Source: Riemerella anatipestifer (GTDB taxonomy: Bacteria; Bacteroidota; Bacteroidia; Flavobacteriales; Weeksellaceae). From it: 64,000 nucleotides of DNA. Where the stretch lies: the NCBI RefSeq assembly GCF_035666175.1, contig NZ_CP142016.1, positions 682,001-746,000 on the forward strand. The letters are read 5' to 3'. The notes under the pieces were generated by a model. The model did no database searches. It saw only the letters and a list, made by a program, of their open reading frames with translations, and was not told where the DNA came from. Every line of letters starts with the position of its first letter. The first letter of the stretch is position 1. This document shows, piece by piece, positions 45,538 through 54,581 of the stretch. The position numbers were made by a program, and so were the translations under genes.

Positions 45538-47304
45538 TTATAAAGGCTTCACCAAATCCAAAAACCAATTTTTAACATCACCTTCTAAATAAGAACTTAG
45601 CTTTTCTTCGCAAGTTTTATGATAGGTATTCAACCAATTTTTCTCTTCCTCGGTAAGTAGTTTTACATTGATAACTTCCCTAAAAAACGGACAAAGTGTG
45701 AGAGTTTCAAAGCCATAGAATACGCCATAAGGCGTTGTCTCTAACTCTTTTACCGCTACTAAATTTTCGTGTCTAATACCATACTCGTTTTCTACATAAA
45801 AACCTGGCTCGTTAGAACAAACCATACCAAGAAGTAGCTCTTGTGGGTTCATATCCTTTCTAATATTTTGAGGTCCCTCGTGTACGTTCATAAAGCTCCC
45901 CACACCATGCCCCGTCCCGTGAGCATAATCTTTACCTTTTTGCCAAAGCGGCAACCTCGCAATAGTATCTAAATGGAAACCTCTAGTTCCTTTCGGAAAC
46001 TTGGCTATACTCAAATCTATCATTCCCTTGAGTGCCAAAGTACAATCATCTATAAAAGATTGAGACACCGCTCCTAACGCTAATGTTCTCGTAATATCAG
46101 TAGTCCCTTCTAAATATTGCCCTCCAGAATCAATTAAAATACTTCCTTCATTGGTAACTTCTTTACTTCCTTCTGCTTTTGCAGAGTAATGCACTATCGC
46201 TCCATTACCCTTGTACCCTATAATACTTCCAAAACTTTCGCCCACAAAATTTTCTCCTTCGGCACGGAACTCTCTCAACTTTTCTCCTATGGAATATTCC
46301 GTCATAGGCTCTTTACCTACATTATGTTTCAGCCAGTATAAAAATTTAACCATAGCCACTCCATCTCTCACCATTACCGTTCTAAAGCCTTCTAATTCTG
46401 TACTGTTTTTAACCGCTTTCATTAGATTAGCAGGTACAGGAGCTACAACAAAACTATTTCCGTCTAAGGCATTATATATAGCTTGATTAGCATTAGGAGA
46501 TACTAATACTTTCTCATTTTTAAATTGAGCTAAATATCCAAAGAAAGATTCGTAAGGCATTAGCTTAACTCCTGAAACTTCCATTTGTTCTTTAGCTTCA
46601 TCATTGAGTTTTTCTAAATCAACAAAAAGAACCGCTTCCGCTTCGCCAATCACTAAATAACTTAAAAAAACAGGATTACAATCCACATCACTACCTCGTA
46701 GGTTAAGCGTCCAAGCCACATCGTCTAAACTAGACATAATATGCACAGAAGCCTCCTTTCCCTTCATTTTCTGCCTAATGGAAGCAAGCTTATCCTGCAC
46801 AGATTGCCCTGCCCATTTTAAAGGGTGAACAAAGACCTCGTTTTTTGAAGGCACCCCTCTATCTGTCCATATTTCCTCTAACAAAGGCTGATTGACTAAA
46901 GAAATATGCTGCTGTTCTAGTTTATTTTCTAAATCTACCCAATTCGCATGAGCCGTCGCCAAAGCATTTACTGCCACCTTTCCATTCTGTGGAATTTGCG
47001 ACGCTATCCAATCTATATAGTTTGGTGTACCTTCCACCCCTTCTTTCATTAGTTCTATCCCAGAGCCGGCTAACTCTTGCGGAGCTTGTACGAAGTAACG
47101 CCCATCAGTCCAAAGCGCTGCTTTATCTCCAGTAACTACCACAAATCCTGCCGACCCAGTAAACCCTGTGAGCCAAACCCTCTCTTGCCATTCTTCAGGC
47201 AAATACTCACTCATATGCGGGTCTGCAGAATACACTACAAATGCATCTATATTATATTCTTTCATTTTAGAGCGTAACACTCCTAATTTTTCTGTAACTG
47301 TCAT
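45538..47304 (-). CDS. Xaa-Pro aminopeptidase (M24B, aminopeptidase P)
   Basis: This metallopeptidase removes an N-terminal residue before proline. The 588-residue protein has two creatinase-like N-terminal domains and a C-terminal pita-bread domain. Metal ligands are the Asp in ILIDSGGQYLEGTTDITRT (two Asp), the His in GTGHGVGSFMNVHEGP, and the Glu in CSNEPGFYVENEYGIRHEN plus a later Glu. The long, three-domain form is like eukaryotic cytosolic aminopeptidase P. No signal peptide is seen. It is transcribed alone, away from the repeat array. Confidence 0.94.
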   Translation of the reverse strand: MTVTEKLGVLRSKMKEYNIDAFVVYSADPHMSEYLPEEWQERVWLTGFTGSAGFVVVTGDKAALWTDGRYFVQAPQELAGSGIELMKEGVEGTPNYIDWIASQIPQNGKVAVNALATAHANWVDLENKLEQQHISLVNQPLLEEIWTDRGVPSKNEVFVHPLKWAGQSVQDKLASIRQKMKGKEASVHIMSSLDDVAWTLNLRGSDVDCNPVFLSYLVIGEAEAVLFVDLEKLNDEAKEQMEVSGVKLMPYESFFGYLAQFKNEKVLVSPNANQAIYNALDGNSFVVAPVPANLMKAVKNSTELEGFRTVMVRDGVAMVKFLYWLKHNVGKEPMTEYSIGEKLREFRAEGENFVGESFGSIIGYKGNGAIVHYSAKAEGSKEVTNEGSILIDSGGQYLEGTTDITRTLALGAVSQSFIDDCTLALKGMIDLSIAKFPKGTRGFHLDTIARLPLWQKGKDYAHGTGHGVGSFMNVHEGPQNIRKDMNPQELLLGMVCSNEPGFYVENEYGIRHENLVAVKELETTPYGVFYGFETLTLCPFFREVINVKLLTEEEKNWLNTYHKTCEEKLSSYLEGDVKNWFLDLVKPL

Positions 47305-47394
47305 AATTCTTCTAAAATTTTGAGGTAAAGTTAAGAAAATCTTTTGTTAAATAATGTCTAAGACTTCTTTCATTTCAAATATAAATAACCACCT

Positions 47395-47853
47395 AGAAAA
47401 CATCAAACACTACCAACAAAACAAAGAAAACTACCAATAAAATAATGACACCTACCTAGAAGACACCCACCACTACCAACAAAACAAAGAAAACTACCAA
47501 TAAAATAACGACACCTACCTAGAAGACACCCATCACTACCAATAAAACAAAGAAAACTACCAATAAAATAATGACACCTACCTAGAAGACACCCACCACT
47601 ACCAATAAAACAAAGAAAACTACCAATAAAATAACGACACCTACCTAGAAGACACCCACCACTACCAACAAAACAAAGAAAACTACCAATAAAATAACGA
47701 CACCTACCTAGAAGACACCCACCACTACCAATAAAACAAAGAAAACTACCAATAAAATAACGACACCTACCTAGAAGACACCCACCACTACCAACAAAAC
47801 AAAGAAAACTACCAATAAAATAACAACACCTACCTAGAAGACATCAAACACTA
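47395..47853. repeat. 63-bp tandem array with an internal 21-bp period
   Basis: Seven full 63-bp units run from 47409 to 47849, with partial units on both sides. Each unit is three 21-bp parts: ACTACCAAyAAAACAAAGAAA, ACTACCAATAAAATAAyGACA and CCTACCTAGAAGACACCCAC(C). CTACC recurs every 21 bp, two helical turns, and each part has short A tracts, so the DNA may be bent in one direction. Units differ only by a few C/T or G/A changes. Every plus-strand frame has stops, and the one open minus-strand frame has no start codon, so it is not coding. It lies upstream of both the peptidase gene and the methylase operon. Confidence 0.95.
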
Positions 47854-47983
47854 AACAATAAGACCTATCTGAAATAAGGATTATCGTTAATGAAACATCA
47901 ATGATAGGCACAAAATCCACTAATTAACTATCAATTCATTCTCTATACCTTTTCTTAACAGTTTAAAAATAAATATTATTAAC

Positions 47984-47991
47984 TATCTTTG
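47984..47991 (+). promoter_or_regulatory. -7 promoter box of the restriction-modification operon
   Basis: TATCTTTG matches TAnnTTTG and lies 25 bp before the first ATG, giving a short leader. No clear TTG is found 19-23 bp upstream. The 63-bp array ends about 130 bp further upstream. Confidence 0.6.
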
Positions 47992-48016
47992 GCACAAATA
48001 AAGATTCATCTCAAAA

Positions 48017-48814
48017 ATGAGGTTTAATGATTTAAATGTTGAAGAGTGGAAAGATACAGACATAGACGTTAACTCTCTATGGTTGATTGACCAACGTGGA
48101 AGAGAAGGAAAACATAAAAACATTTATCACGGTAACTTTATTCCTCAAATACCAAATCAACTGATTAGGCGTTTCACCAAAGAAAATGAGTTAGTATTAG
48201 ACCCCTTTTTAGGAAGCGGAACCACCTTATATGAATGTGAAAATCTAAATAGAAATTTTATAGGACTAGACATCAATCAGCAGATGATAGACTACGTGAA
48301 AAATCAAATGAAAGATTCTAGTTTTATACATAATTTTTCAATATTTAATTGCGATGTTACTAACAAGGAACAGACTACACATTTTTTAGAACTAGGACTA
48401 AAAAAAAACAACTCAAAACAAGTTGATTTTATAATAATGCATCCGCCTTATATGGATATTATAAAATTCACAAACCACCCCAATGACCTATCACAAATAG
48501 ACAATCTAAATAGTTTTGTAAAAAAATTTCTAGAAGTTTGTAAAAATATATTACCATACTTAGCAAAAAATAGATATTTTGCCATAGTAATTGGAGATGT
48601 TTATAAAAATAGTGAGGTAATCCCTCTTTCATTTTATCTAATGGACACTGTTAAACGAAATTTCAAAACCAAACTAAAAGGTATTATCATAAAAAATATA
48701 GAAGGCAACAGAGGAAAATTAGGAAAAAATGGAATTTGGACCTATCGTGCTATGAAGAGTGATTATTATATATTCAAACACGAATACATTTTTGTTTTTA
48801 AAAAAGAACTTTAG
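48017..48814 (+). CDS. DNA methyltransferase, N4-cytosine/N6-adenine type
   Basis: The 265-residue protein has the SAM-binding motif LVLDPFLGSGTTLYECENLNRNFIGLDIN (about 54-83) and then the catalytic motif IIMHPPYMD (about 137). The order is SAM motif first, catalytic motif second, the reverse of the beta-class methylases with which the DPFLGSGTT wording is usually linked. HPPY in place of SPPY or DPPY is unusual. There is no long target-recognition domain; the last 70 residues may fill that role. It is the first gene of a three-gene module; the next gene starts 2 bp after its stop. Confidence 0.82.
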   Translation: MRFNDLNVEEWKDTDIDVNSLWLIDQRGREGKHKNIYHGNFIPQIPNQLIRRFTKENELVLDPFLGSGTTLYECENLNRNFIGLDINQQMIDYVKNQMKDSSFIHNFSIFNCDVTNKEQTTHFLELGLKKNNSKQVDFIIMHPPYMDIIKFTNHPNDLSQIDNLNSFVKKFLEVCKNILPYLAKNRYFAIVIGDVYKNSEVIPLSFYLMDTVKRNFKTKLKGIIIKNIEGNRGKLGKNGIWTYRAMKSDYYIFKHEYIFVFKKEL

Positions 48815-48816
48815 TG

Positions 48817-49491
48817 ATGACAAAAACAGAATTATTTTTAGAATTAGCAAAACCTGATAGTAACGGAGTAAGCCGTTGGGTTTCGGTAAACGAGTTTATA
48901 GGTAAATACAAAGCACTCCAACTTGGTAATGGAGGAAGTTGGTGTAGAGCAAGTTCAAGTTTAGCAAAAACATACACCATTGAGTTTGATAAAACAAAAA
49001 CAAGAGGAAACTCCATTGATGCCATAAGATTAACTGGATTTAACAATTCTAATACATTCAATCAAAGTATCCGAAAGGAGATTAAAGATTTTTACAAAAA
49101 TAAAAACTGTGTTATGCTCGGCATAAATGGCAACTCTATAAATACCAAAATAGAAATAGACCATAAAGATGGTAGAAAGGATAATGATAGAGTTTCAAAT
49201 ATAAAAACTCAAAGGTTAGAGGATTTCCAACCATTAAGTAAAGCTGCAAACGATGCAAAACGCCAAATTTGTAAACGATGTAAAGAAACTAATTTAAGAT
49301 GGAACGCCAAAAACCTAAAAGGTAACCCTTATTCTTTTTACGAAGGAGATGAGCACTATACTCAAGAACTAGGTTGTGTTGGTTGCTATCAGTTTGACCC
49401 CGTTGAATACAGAAAATCAAGTGTCATAAAAATTAGCAAAGAAGTTACTGACAATATTTTAAAGAAACTTTATCCAGAAGAAGAAATATGA
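48817..49491 (+). CDS. HNH-family restriction endonuclease (probable)
   Basis: The protein has 224 residues from the ATG at 48817 (a GTG at 48814 overlaps the previous stop). IEIDHKDGRKDNDRVSN is the first part of an HNH site (the DH of the beta strand) and DFQPLSKAANDAKRQ the downstream Asn/His-like segment. CKRC (about 149) and GCVGC (about 189) are two Cys pairs that could bind structural zinc. The N-terminus (WVSVNEFIGKYKALQLGNGGSWCRASS) has no known fold to me. The position between two methylases, and the ATGA overlap with the third gene, make a restriction nuclease the best reading. Recognition site unknown. Confidence 0.75.
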   Translation: MTKTELFLELAKPDSNGVSRWVSVNEFIGKYKALQLGNGGSWCRASSSLAKTYTIEFDKTKTRGNSIDAIRLTGFNNSNTFNQSIRKEIKDFYKNKNCVMLGINGNSINTKIEIDHKDGRKDNDRVSNIKTQRLEDFQPLSKAANDAKRQICKRCKETNLRWNAKNLKGNPYSFYEGDEHYTQELGCVGCYQFDPVEYRKSSVIKISKEVTDNILKKLYPEEEI

Positions 49492-50486
49492 ATTACATAG
49501 GGTCAAAAAGTAAGCTATCAAACTTTATAAAACAATCAATCTACTCCGTAGTTGGTAATGATTTAAGTCAAAAAATATTTTGTGATTTATTTGCAGGAAC
49601 TGGCATTATTGGAAGAAACTTCAAATCAGAAGTAAAGCAAATAATAAGTAACGATATTGAATATTACAGTTTTGTACTAAATAGAAATTATATTGAAAAT
49701 CACCAATTTTTTGAATACAATCATCTAATTAAAGAACTCAATAACATTAAGGGAATTCAGGGGTTTATTTTTGAAGAATACTCTGAAAACGGAAAAGCAC
49801 AAAGGTTATATTTCTCTGAAACAAACGGAAAAAAAATAGATGCTATTCGCCAAAAAATAGAAAATTGGAAAATAAAAAAATACATAACAGACAATCAATA
49901 TTATTTCTTACTAGCCTCTTTATTAGAAAGTGCTGATAAAGTAGCCAACACAGCTTCAGTTTACGGTGCTTTCTTGAAACATATTAAAAAATCTGCACAA
50001 AAAGAGATAATAATAGAACCCGCTATATTTACTATAAATGATAACAATCATCAAGTTTTTAACGATGACAGTAACGAACTTATTAAAAAAATAAGCGGTG
50101 ATATTTTGTACCTTGACCCACCTTACAACGCTCGTCAATATGGAGCAAATTATCATTTATTAAATACAATTGCAAAGTATGACACCTTCACTCCAAAAGG
50201 AAAAACAGGTTTAAGAAACTATAACAAATCTAGCTATTGTAGTAAAAATTCTGTAAAGGAGTCTTTTGAAAATTTAATCAAAAATTCACAATTCAAATAT
50301 ATTTTTTTAAGCTATAATAACGAAGGGCTTATGAATAGTTCAGAAATAAAATCTATAATGTCAAAATATGGAACATATGATTTGTTCTCTATAGATTATC
50401 AACGTTTTAAAGCCGATAAAGAAAATAATAGAAATCACAAGGCTAGTTCAACTATAGAATATTTACATTTCTTAGAAATAAAATAG
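49488..50486 (+). CDS. N6-adenine DNA methyltransferase, D12/Dam-like
   Basis: The 332-residue protein opens with MNYIGSKSKLSNFI, has the SAM motif DLFAGTGIIGRNF (about 33-45) and the catalytic LYLDPPYNARQYGANYHLLNTI (about 204). These are marks of D12-class adenine methylases, in particular those of asymmetric (type IIS) systems, where NxRQYxxNYH is common. It overlaps the nuclease gene by ATGA. With the first gene it would provide one methylase per strand for a non-palindromic site. The three genes are clearly richer in AT than their neighbours, suggesting recent transfer. Confidence 0.9.
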   Translation: MNYIGSKSKLSNFIKQSIYSVVGNDLSQKIFCDLFAGTGIIGRNFKSEVKQIISNDIEYYSFVLNRNYIENHQFFEYNHLIKELNNIKGIQGFIFEEYSENGKAQRLYFSETNGKKIDAIRQKIENWKIKKYITDNQYYFLLASLLESADKVANTASVYGAFLKHIKKSAQKEIIIEPAIFTINDNNHQVFNDDSNELIKKISGDILYLDPPYNARQYGANYHLLNTIAKYDTFTPKGKTGLRNYNKSSYCSKNSVKESFENLIKNSQFKYIFLSYNNEGLMNSSEIKSIMSKYGTYDLFSIDYQRFKADKENNRNHKASSTIEYLHFLEIK

Positions 50487-50525
50487 TTAGATTTTTCTTT
50501 CGCAAAAATGGTCAAAAACTAAAAA

Positions 50526-50556
50526 TTGGTAGTTTACTTTAATTATAGTAACTTTG
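50526..50556 (+). promoter_or_regulatory. -33/-7 promoter of pruA
   Basis: TTG (50526-50528) and TAACTTTG (50549-50556) have 20 bp between them, an excellent match to the Bacteroidota -33/-7 pattern. The ATG of pruA is 35 bp downstream of the -7 box. Confidence 0.8.
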
Positions 50557-50591
50557 TGGAAAATCGTTTTCAACATAAAAATATAAATACA

Positions 50592-52217
50592 ATGTCAAAA
50601 GCTATTTCGCAAGTACCATTTGCAACCAACGAGCCCGTAAGAGCCTACGCTCCAGGGTCTGACGAAGTAAAATCTCTAATTGCCACTTATAAGAAAATGT
50701 GGGCAGAGAAAGTGGAAGTCCCAATGATTATCAACGGAAAAGAGGTGAAAACAGACCATAAGGTAGAAATGTTTTCTCCACAAGACCACCAGCACAGTTT
50801 AGGTTTCTACTACAAAGGAGATATGAAAACCGTAGATGAAGCCATAGAAACCGCTCTTGCTGCTAAAGAAAAATGGAACGCACTAGGTTGGGAGCAAAGA
50901 GCTTCTATTTTCTTAAAGGCTGCAGACCTCATCGCTGGTCCTTACAGAGATAAACTGAATGCGGCTACAATGATTGCCCAGTCTAAAAATGTGCATCAAG
51001 CAGAAATAGACTCTGCTTGTGAATTTATAGACTTTTTAAGATTTAATGTAGAGTTTATGACAGAACTCTACTCCGAACAGCCTGTTTCCGATAATGGCAT
51101 TTGGAACCGTTCAGAGTACCGTCCGTTAGAAGGGTTCTGCTTTGCCGTAACGCCATTCAACTTTACTGCTATTTCTGGTAACCTACCTACTTGTATGGCA
51201 ATGCTAGGAAATGTAGTAGTATGGAAACCTTCGGACAAACAAATCTACTCTGCAAAAGTAATTATGGAGGTACTAAAAGAGGCTGGCTTACCAGACGGTG
51301 TTATCAATATGATTTTCACTGACGGAAAAGAAACAGCAGAAAAAGTATTAGCACACCCTGATTTTGCAGGTCTCCACTTCACAGGTTCTACTAAAGTATT
51401 CCAAGGTATGTGGAAACTGATTGGAGACAATATCCACAACTATAAATCTTACCCAAGAATCGTTGGAGAAACAGGAGGTAAAGATTTCGTAGTTGCTCAC
51501 CCATCTGCTAATGTAGAAGCCGTAGCCACTGCCCTAGTAAGAGGTGCTTTTGAATATCAAGGACAAAAATGTTCGGCAGCCTCTCGTGCTTACATTCCTA
51601 AATCTATCTGGAATGATGTAAAAGCGGTAATGGAAGCTCAACTTAGCACTGTAAAAGTAGGTTCTCCAGAAGACCCGTCTAACTTTGTGAACGCCGTGAT
51701 AGACAAAAACTCTTTTGAAAAATGCAAAGGATATATCGAAAGAGCCAACCAAGCTAATGATGCTGAAGTTGTTTTAGGTGGTAAAACTGATGACAGCAAA
51801 GGTTGGTTTGTTCACCCAACTGTGATTCTTACTACCAACCCTAAATATGAAAGTATGGTAGAAGAAATCTTCGGACCTATCCTTACCGTTTATGTTTACG
51901 AAGATGCAGATTGGGCTGAAACTCTTAAATTAGTAGATAGCACTTCTCCTTATTCATTAACGGGAGCTATCTTCTCACAATGTCGTTATGCGATAGACGA
52001 GGCTTATAAAGCATTAGAAAACGCTGCTGGTAACTTCTATATCAACGACAAGCCTACAGGAGCCGTAGTGGGACAACAGCCATTCGGTGGTGGTAGAGCT
52101 TCAGGAACTAACGATAAAGCTGGTTCTAAAATGAATCTACTTCGTTGGGTTTCTGCAAGAAGTGTTAAAGAAACTTTTGTTTCTCCTAAAGATTACAAAT
52201 ATCCTTATTTGGGATAA
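50592..52217 (+). CDS. pruA: L-glutamate gamma-semialdehyde dehydrogenase (delta-1-pyrroline-5-carboxylate dehydrogenase)
   Basis: This enzyme oxidises glutamate semialdehyde to glutamate in proline breakdown. The protein has 541 residues from the ATG at 50592; in-frame codons upstream overlap the promoter. The general base Glu is in GETGGKDFVV, the catalytic Cys in YQGQKCSAASRAY, and the NAD-binding FTGSTKVFQGMW and C-terminal QPFGGGRASGTNDKAG are typical of stand-alone P5C dehydrogenases of the eukaryotic and Bacteroidota type. No proline dehydrogenase gene is adjacent. It has its own promoter and terminator. Confidence 0.95.
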   Translation: MSKAISQVPFATNEPVRAYAPGSDEVKSLIATYKKMWAEKVEVPMIINGKEVKTDHKVEMFSPQDHQHSLGFYYKGDMKTVDEAIETALAAKEKWNALGWEQRASIFLKAADLIAGPYRDKLNAATMIAQSKNVHQAEIDSACEFIDFLRFNVEFMTELYSEQPVSDNGIWNRSEYRPLEGFCFAVTPFNFTAISGNLPTCMAMLGNVVVWKPSDKQIYSAKVIMEVLKEAGLPDGVINMIFTDGKETAEKVLAHPDFAGLHFTGSTKVFQGMWKLIGDNIHNYKSYPRIVGETGGKDFVVAHPSANVEAVATALVRGAFEYQGQKCSAASRAYIPKSIWNDVKAVMEAQLSTVKVGSPEDPSNFVNAVIDKNSFEKCKGYIERANQANDAEVVLGGKTDDSKGWFVHPTVILTTNPKYESMVEEIFGPILTVYVYEDADWAETLKLVDSTSPYSLTGAIFSQCRYAIDEAYKALENAAGNFYINDKPTGAVVGQQPFGGGRASGTNDKAGSKMNLLRWVSARSVKETFVSPKDYKYPYLG

Positions 52218-52240
52218 TATACCTTAACACATAAGTCTAA

Positions 52241-52280
52241 AACAAAAGCTGCTCAATTGAGCAGCTTTTGTTATTTTATT
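52241..52280. terminator. Bidirectional terminator between pruA and trmB
   Basis: A perfect 32-bp palindrome (AACAAAAGCTGCTCAA and its complement, 52241-52272) with T residues after it. It ends convergent transcription. Confidence 0.92.
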
Positions 52281-52956
52281 TCTTCAATCTAAATTTAATG
52301 TAAGTAATTGTTTTACCTTTTGATGAAAACAATTCTTCATAATAAGTTCTTATGTCTCTCAATAGTGGCGTTTCAGGGTCGTATTCTGGAGCTCCATAAA
52401 TATCGTGATGAGCAGAAATTATCTCGTGTCCTAGACCTTGCAACAAACCTAAAGTATAGCCGTGTAGAAATTCAGAATCTGTTTTTAAATGAATCACACC
52501 ATCTTTTCTGAGTATTTTATGGTATCTGTCCAAAAACTCAGGGTGAGTAAGCCTATGTTTGGTTCTGCGATATTTTATTTGAGGGTCTGGAAAGGTAATC
52601 CAAATTTCGTCTATTTCATCTGTTGTGAAAAAGCGGTCAATAAGTTCAATTTGGGTTCTTAAAAAAACAACATTGTCTAACCCTTTAGCCAAAGCCGCTT
52701 TAGCACCAAACCAAAACCTGGCACCTTTAATATCTACTCCTATAAAATTTTTATTCGGAAATGCTTCTGCCAAGCCTACACTATATTCGCCCTTCCCACA
52801 GCCTAACTCCAACACTATAGGATTATCATTTTTAAAAACCTTTTCTCTCCACTGCCCTGCCAAAGGATACCCTTCTAAAGCCTCCTCTCTAGTTGGCTGA
52901 AATACATTTTTAAGTATTTTATTCTCGGCAAAGCGTCCTAATTTATTTTTTCCCAC
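52276..52956 (-). CDS. trmB: tRNA (guanine-46-N7)-methyltransferase
   Basis: TrmB adds the m7G at position 46 of tRNAs. The 226-residue protein has the SAM loop VLELGCGKGEYSVGLAEAFPNKNFIGVDIKGAR, and the catalytic ITFPDPQIKYRRTKHRLTHPEFL and LKTDSEFLHGYTL segments, all hallmarks. It is complete. On the minus strand a TATTTTTG box (52977-52984) suits a -7 element with TSS near 52970. Confidence 0.96.
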   Translation of the reverse strand: MGKNKLGRFAENKILKNVFQPTREEALEGYPLAGQWREKVFKNDNPIVLELGCGKGEYSVGLAEAFPNKNFIGVDIKGARFWFGAKAALAKGLDNVVFLRTQIELIDRFFTTDEIDEIWITFPDPQIKYRRTKHRLTHPEFLDRYHKILRKDGVIHLKTDSEFLHGYTLGLLQGLGHEIISAHHDIYGAPEYDPETPLLRDIRTYYEELFSSKGKTITYIKFRLKK

Positions 52957-52976
52957 AACTTATTTTTTAACGAGTG

Positions 52977-52984
52977 CAAAAATA
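52977..52984 (-). promoter_or_regulatory. -7 promoter box of trmB
   Basis: On the minus strand this reads TATTTTTG, 20 bp upstream of the trmB start. Confidence 0.5.
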
Positions 52985-52996
52985 CAATTTTAAAGT

Positions 52997-53803
52997 CTAT
53001 TTAACGACTTCCATTATGGTGGTATTTTTCATTCTCTTTTGGAATATTGGCAAGTATTTTTCAAAATAGACTTTAACTCCTTCGTACTTATTGTTTTGTA
53101 CTAAAGCAAAAACACTCTCCTCCGAAGAATATACAAATTGTAGAAAATCATCTATCATATGTTTAGGAATTTTCATAGAAACAAAATAATCGTCCCCATA
53201 ATAATTTCTGATAGCCGCCGTAGTTTTCATCATTTTTTCGTAGGCATATAAGCGGCGTTTTCTTTTTCTATCTCCCGAAATCACATCATAAATAGCATCT
53301 ACACTAATAACCACCCCACCCCCTAAACCACCTCCTACAAATGCAATAGGTGGAGCCTCTGGTGGTGTTCCGTCTCCTTTAGATTCTGGAAGTCCTATGA
53401 TTTGCTTGAGAGCCAACGGTGACTTTTTATCATCTAGTGCTATAACATCGTTTTTCAGAATACCACTAGGCTTAAATTTAGACAATTTAACTTCAGGAAT
53501 TACATTATACGCCATTTTCAGCTCCACAATATTATTGTAGGTTACTAGATGTTTTTCGGTAATAGTGATATCTGTTCTATCCGTAGTAATAGAGGTAAAC
53601 CTAATGACATCGCCTTTGGAAGCCGCTATTTTAAAAGCTCCTTTGTAATCACACAGTACTGTCTTTCTAGTTTCCAAGTTGGTAACATAGATTGGAGTTA
53701 AATAAACCTCCGAGTGGTCTTCCACAAGAACTTCTCCTACAAAAAATTGAGACTTGACACACACGCTCACCAACAAGAGTAAAAATAATAAACTTCGATA
53801 CAT
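52997..53803 (-). CDS. Exported protein with a carboxypeptidase-regulatory-like domain
   Basis: The protein has 268 residues from the ATG at 53803, with signal MYRSLLFLLLLVSVCVKSQ. The mature start (GEVLVEDHSEVYLTPIYVTNLETRKTV, DYKGAFKIAASKGDVIRFTSI) is a CarboxypepD_reg-like beta sandwich of about 80 residues, as found in SusC-type and other surface proteins. A Gly-rich segment (AFVGGGLGGGVVISV) follows, then a basic region and a C-terminal helical domain. No function is known. A TAATTTTG box at 53822-53829 (minus strand) may be its promoter. Confidence 0.7.
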   Translation of the reverse strand: MYRSLLFLLLLVSVCVKSQFFVGEVLVEDHSEVYLTPIYVTNLETRKTVLCDYKGAFKIAASKGDVIRFTSITTDRTDITITEKHLVTYNNIVELKMAYNVIPEVKLSKFKPSGILKNDVIALDDKKSPLALKQIIGLPESKGDGTPPEAPPIAFVGGGLGGGVVISVDAIYDVISGDRKRKRRLYAYEKMMKTTAAIRNYYGDDYFVSMKIPKHMIDDFLQFVYSSEESVFALVQNNKYEGVKVYFEKYLPIFQKRMKNTTIMEVVK

Positions 53804-53876
53804 CAACTAAAATAATATCGGCAAAATTAAGCGTTACCCTCTAAAGCACGAGTTAATTTTTTACTAAAAATGAAAG

Positions 53877-54533
53877 CTAAACTTCTAAATTCTTGTTAAT
53901 TTCCACCTTTAAAATTTGTGTTAATAGTTTGGATTTGTTAATAATCATAAAATGACCTCCATTATTCACTTTTATTGGGCTATCAATATTTCTATAAGGT
54001 AGGATTCGGTCTTTTGTTCCGTGAATATGTATCGTATTATTCCCTACATAAATATTCCTCCAATGTAAAATTTCTCTAATTGCCCATTTTAAAAATTTAG
54101 GATTTGTATCTTTTATAATTTCAGAAAGCAAAATCTTATCAGAATTATTCTCTACACCAAAAGCCCAATATAGCAATACATTTGGATACCTCAAGAGCTT
54201 TTCAGGAATTAACCTATCAATTTTAAGTTTCCCAAACCATCTATATAATTTCGGAATTTCAAACTTTGTTTTTGCCGATGCAATCAAAATAACTTTTTCT
54301 GTTGCAATATGTTTAGCCACTTCTGTTGCTACAATTCCGCCGAATGAAAGTCCAATCAAAATCGGCTTTTTTGTAATAATTTTCTTTGAAATCCTAAATG
54401 CATAATCTTCAAGACTCTCTCTATCCTTTGGTTCAATCCAATCTATAAACTCATAATCGTAATTTGAAAAATCAATTTTTCCAAAAGCCCTTTTATCCGC
54501 TCCAAGCCCACTAAAAATATAAATTTTACTCAT
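53877..54533 (-). CDS. Alpha/beta hydrolase
   Basis: This is a small, 218-residue alpha/beta hydrolase. The nucleophile elbow is GLSFGG (Ser about 63), HGTKDRILP holds the Asp and NNGGHFMI the His, the order of a Ser-Asp-His triad. No signal peptide is present. The base composition is more AT-rich than its neighbours. It follows menE by 48 bp on the same strand; a role as MenH in menaquinone synthesis is possible from position but nothing in the sequence proves it. Substrate unknown. Confidence 0.75.
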   Translation of the reverse strand: MSKIYIFSGLGADKRAFGKIDFSNYDYEFIDWIEPKDRESLEDYAFRISKKIITKKPILIGLSFGGIVATEVAKHIATEKVILIASAKTKFEIPKLYRWFGKLKIDRLIPEKLLRYPNVLLYWAFGVENNSDKILLSEIIKDTNPKFLKWAIREILHWRNIYVGNNTIHIHGTKDRILPYRNIDSPIKVNNGGHFMIINKSKLLTQILKVEINKNLEV

Positions 54534-54581
54534 AATTTATGTTTTGTAAATTTAAGAGCACCCTCTCCTTTAGCCTTTACA

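Noticed and set aside
47395-47853. CRISPR array
   Set aside because: The units are contiguous 63-bp copies with no unique spacers and no cas genes nearby.
47395-47853. Minus-strand protein of 21-residue repeats
   Set aside because: The frame is open across the array because 63 is a multiple of three, but it has no ATG, GTG or TTG and a stop lies just before it.
50526-50591. N-terminal extension of pruA
   Set aside because: The TTG is the -33 promoter element and the extension has no homology to the family.
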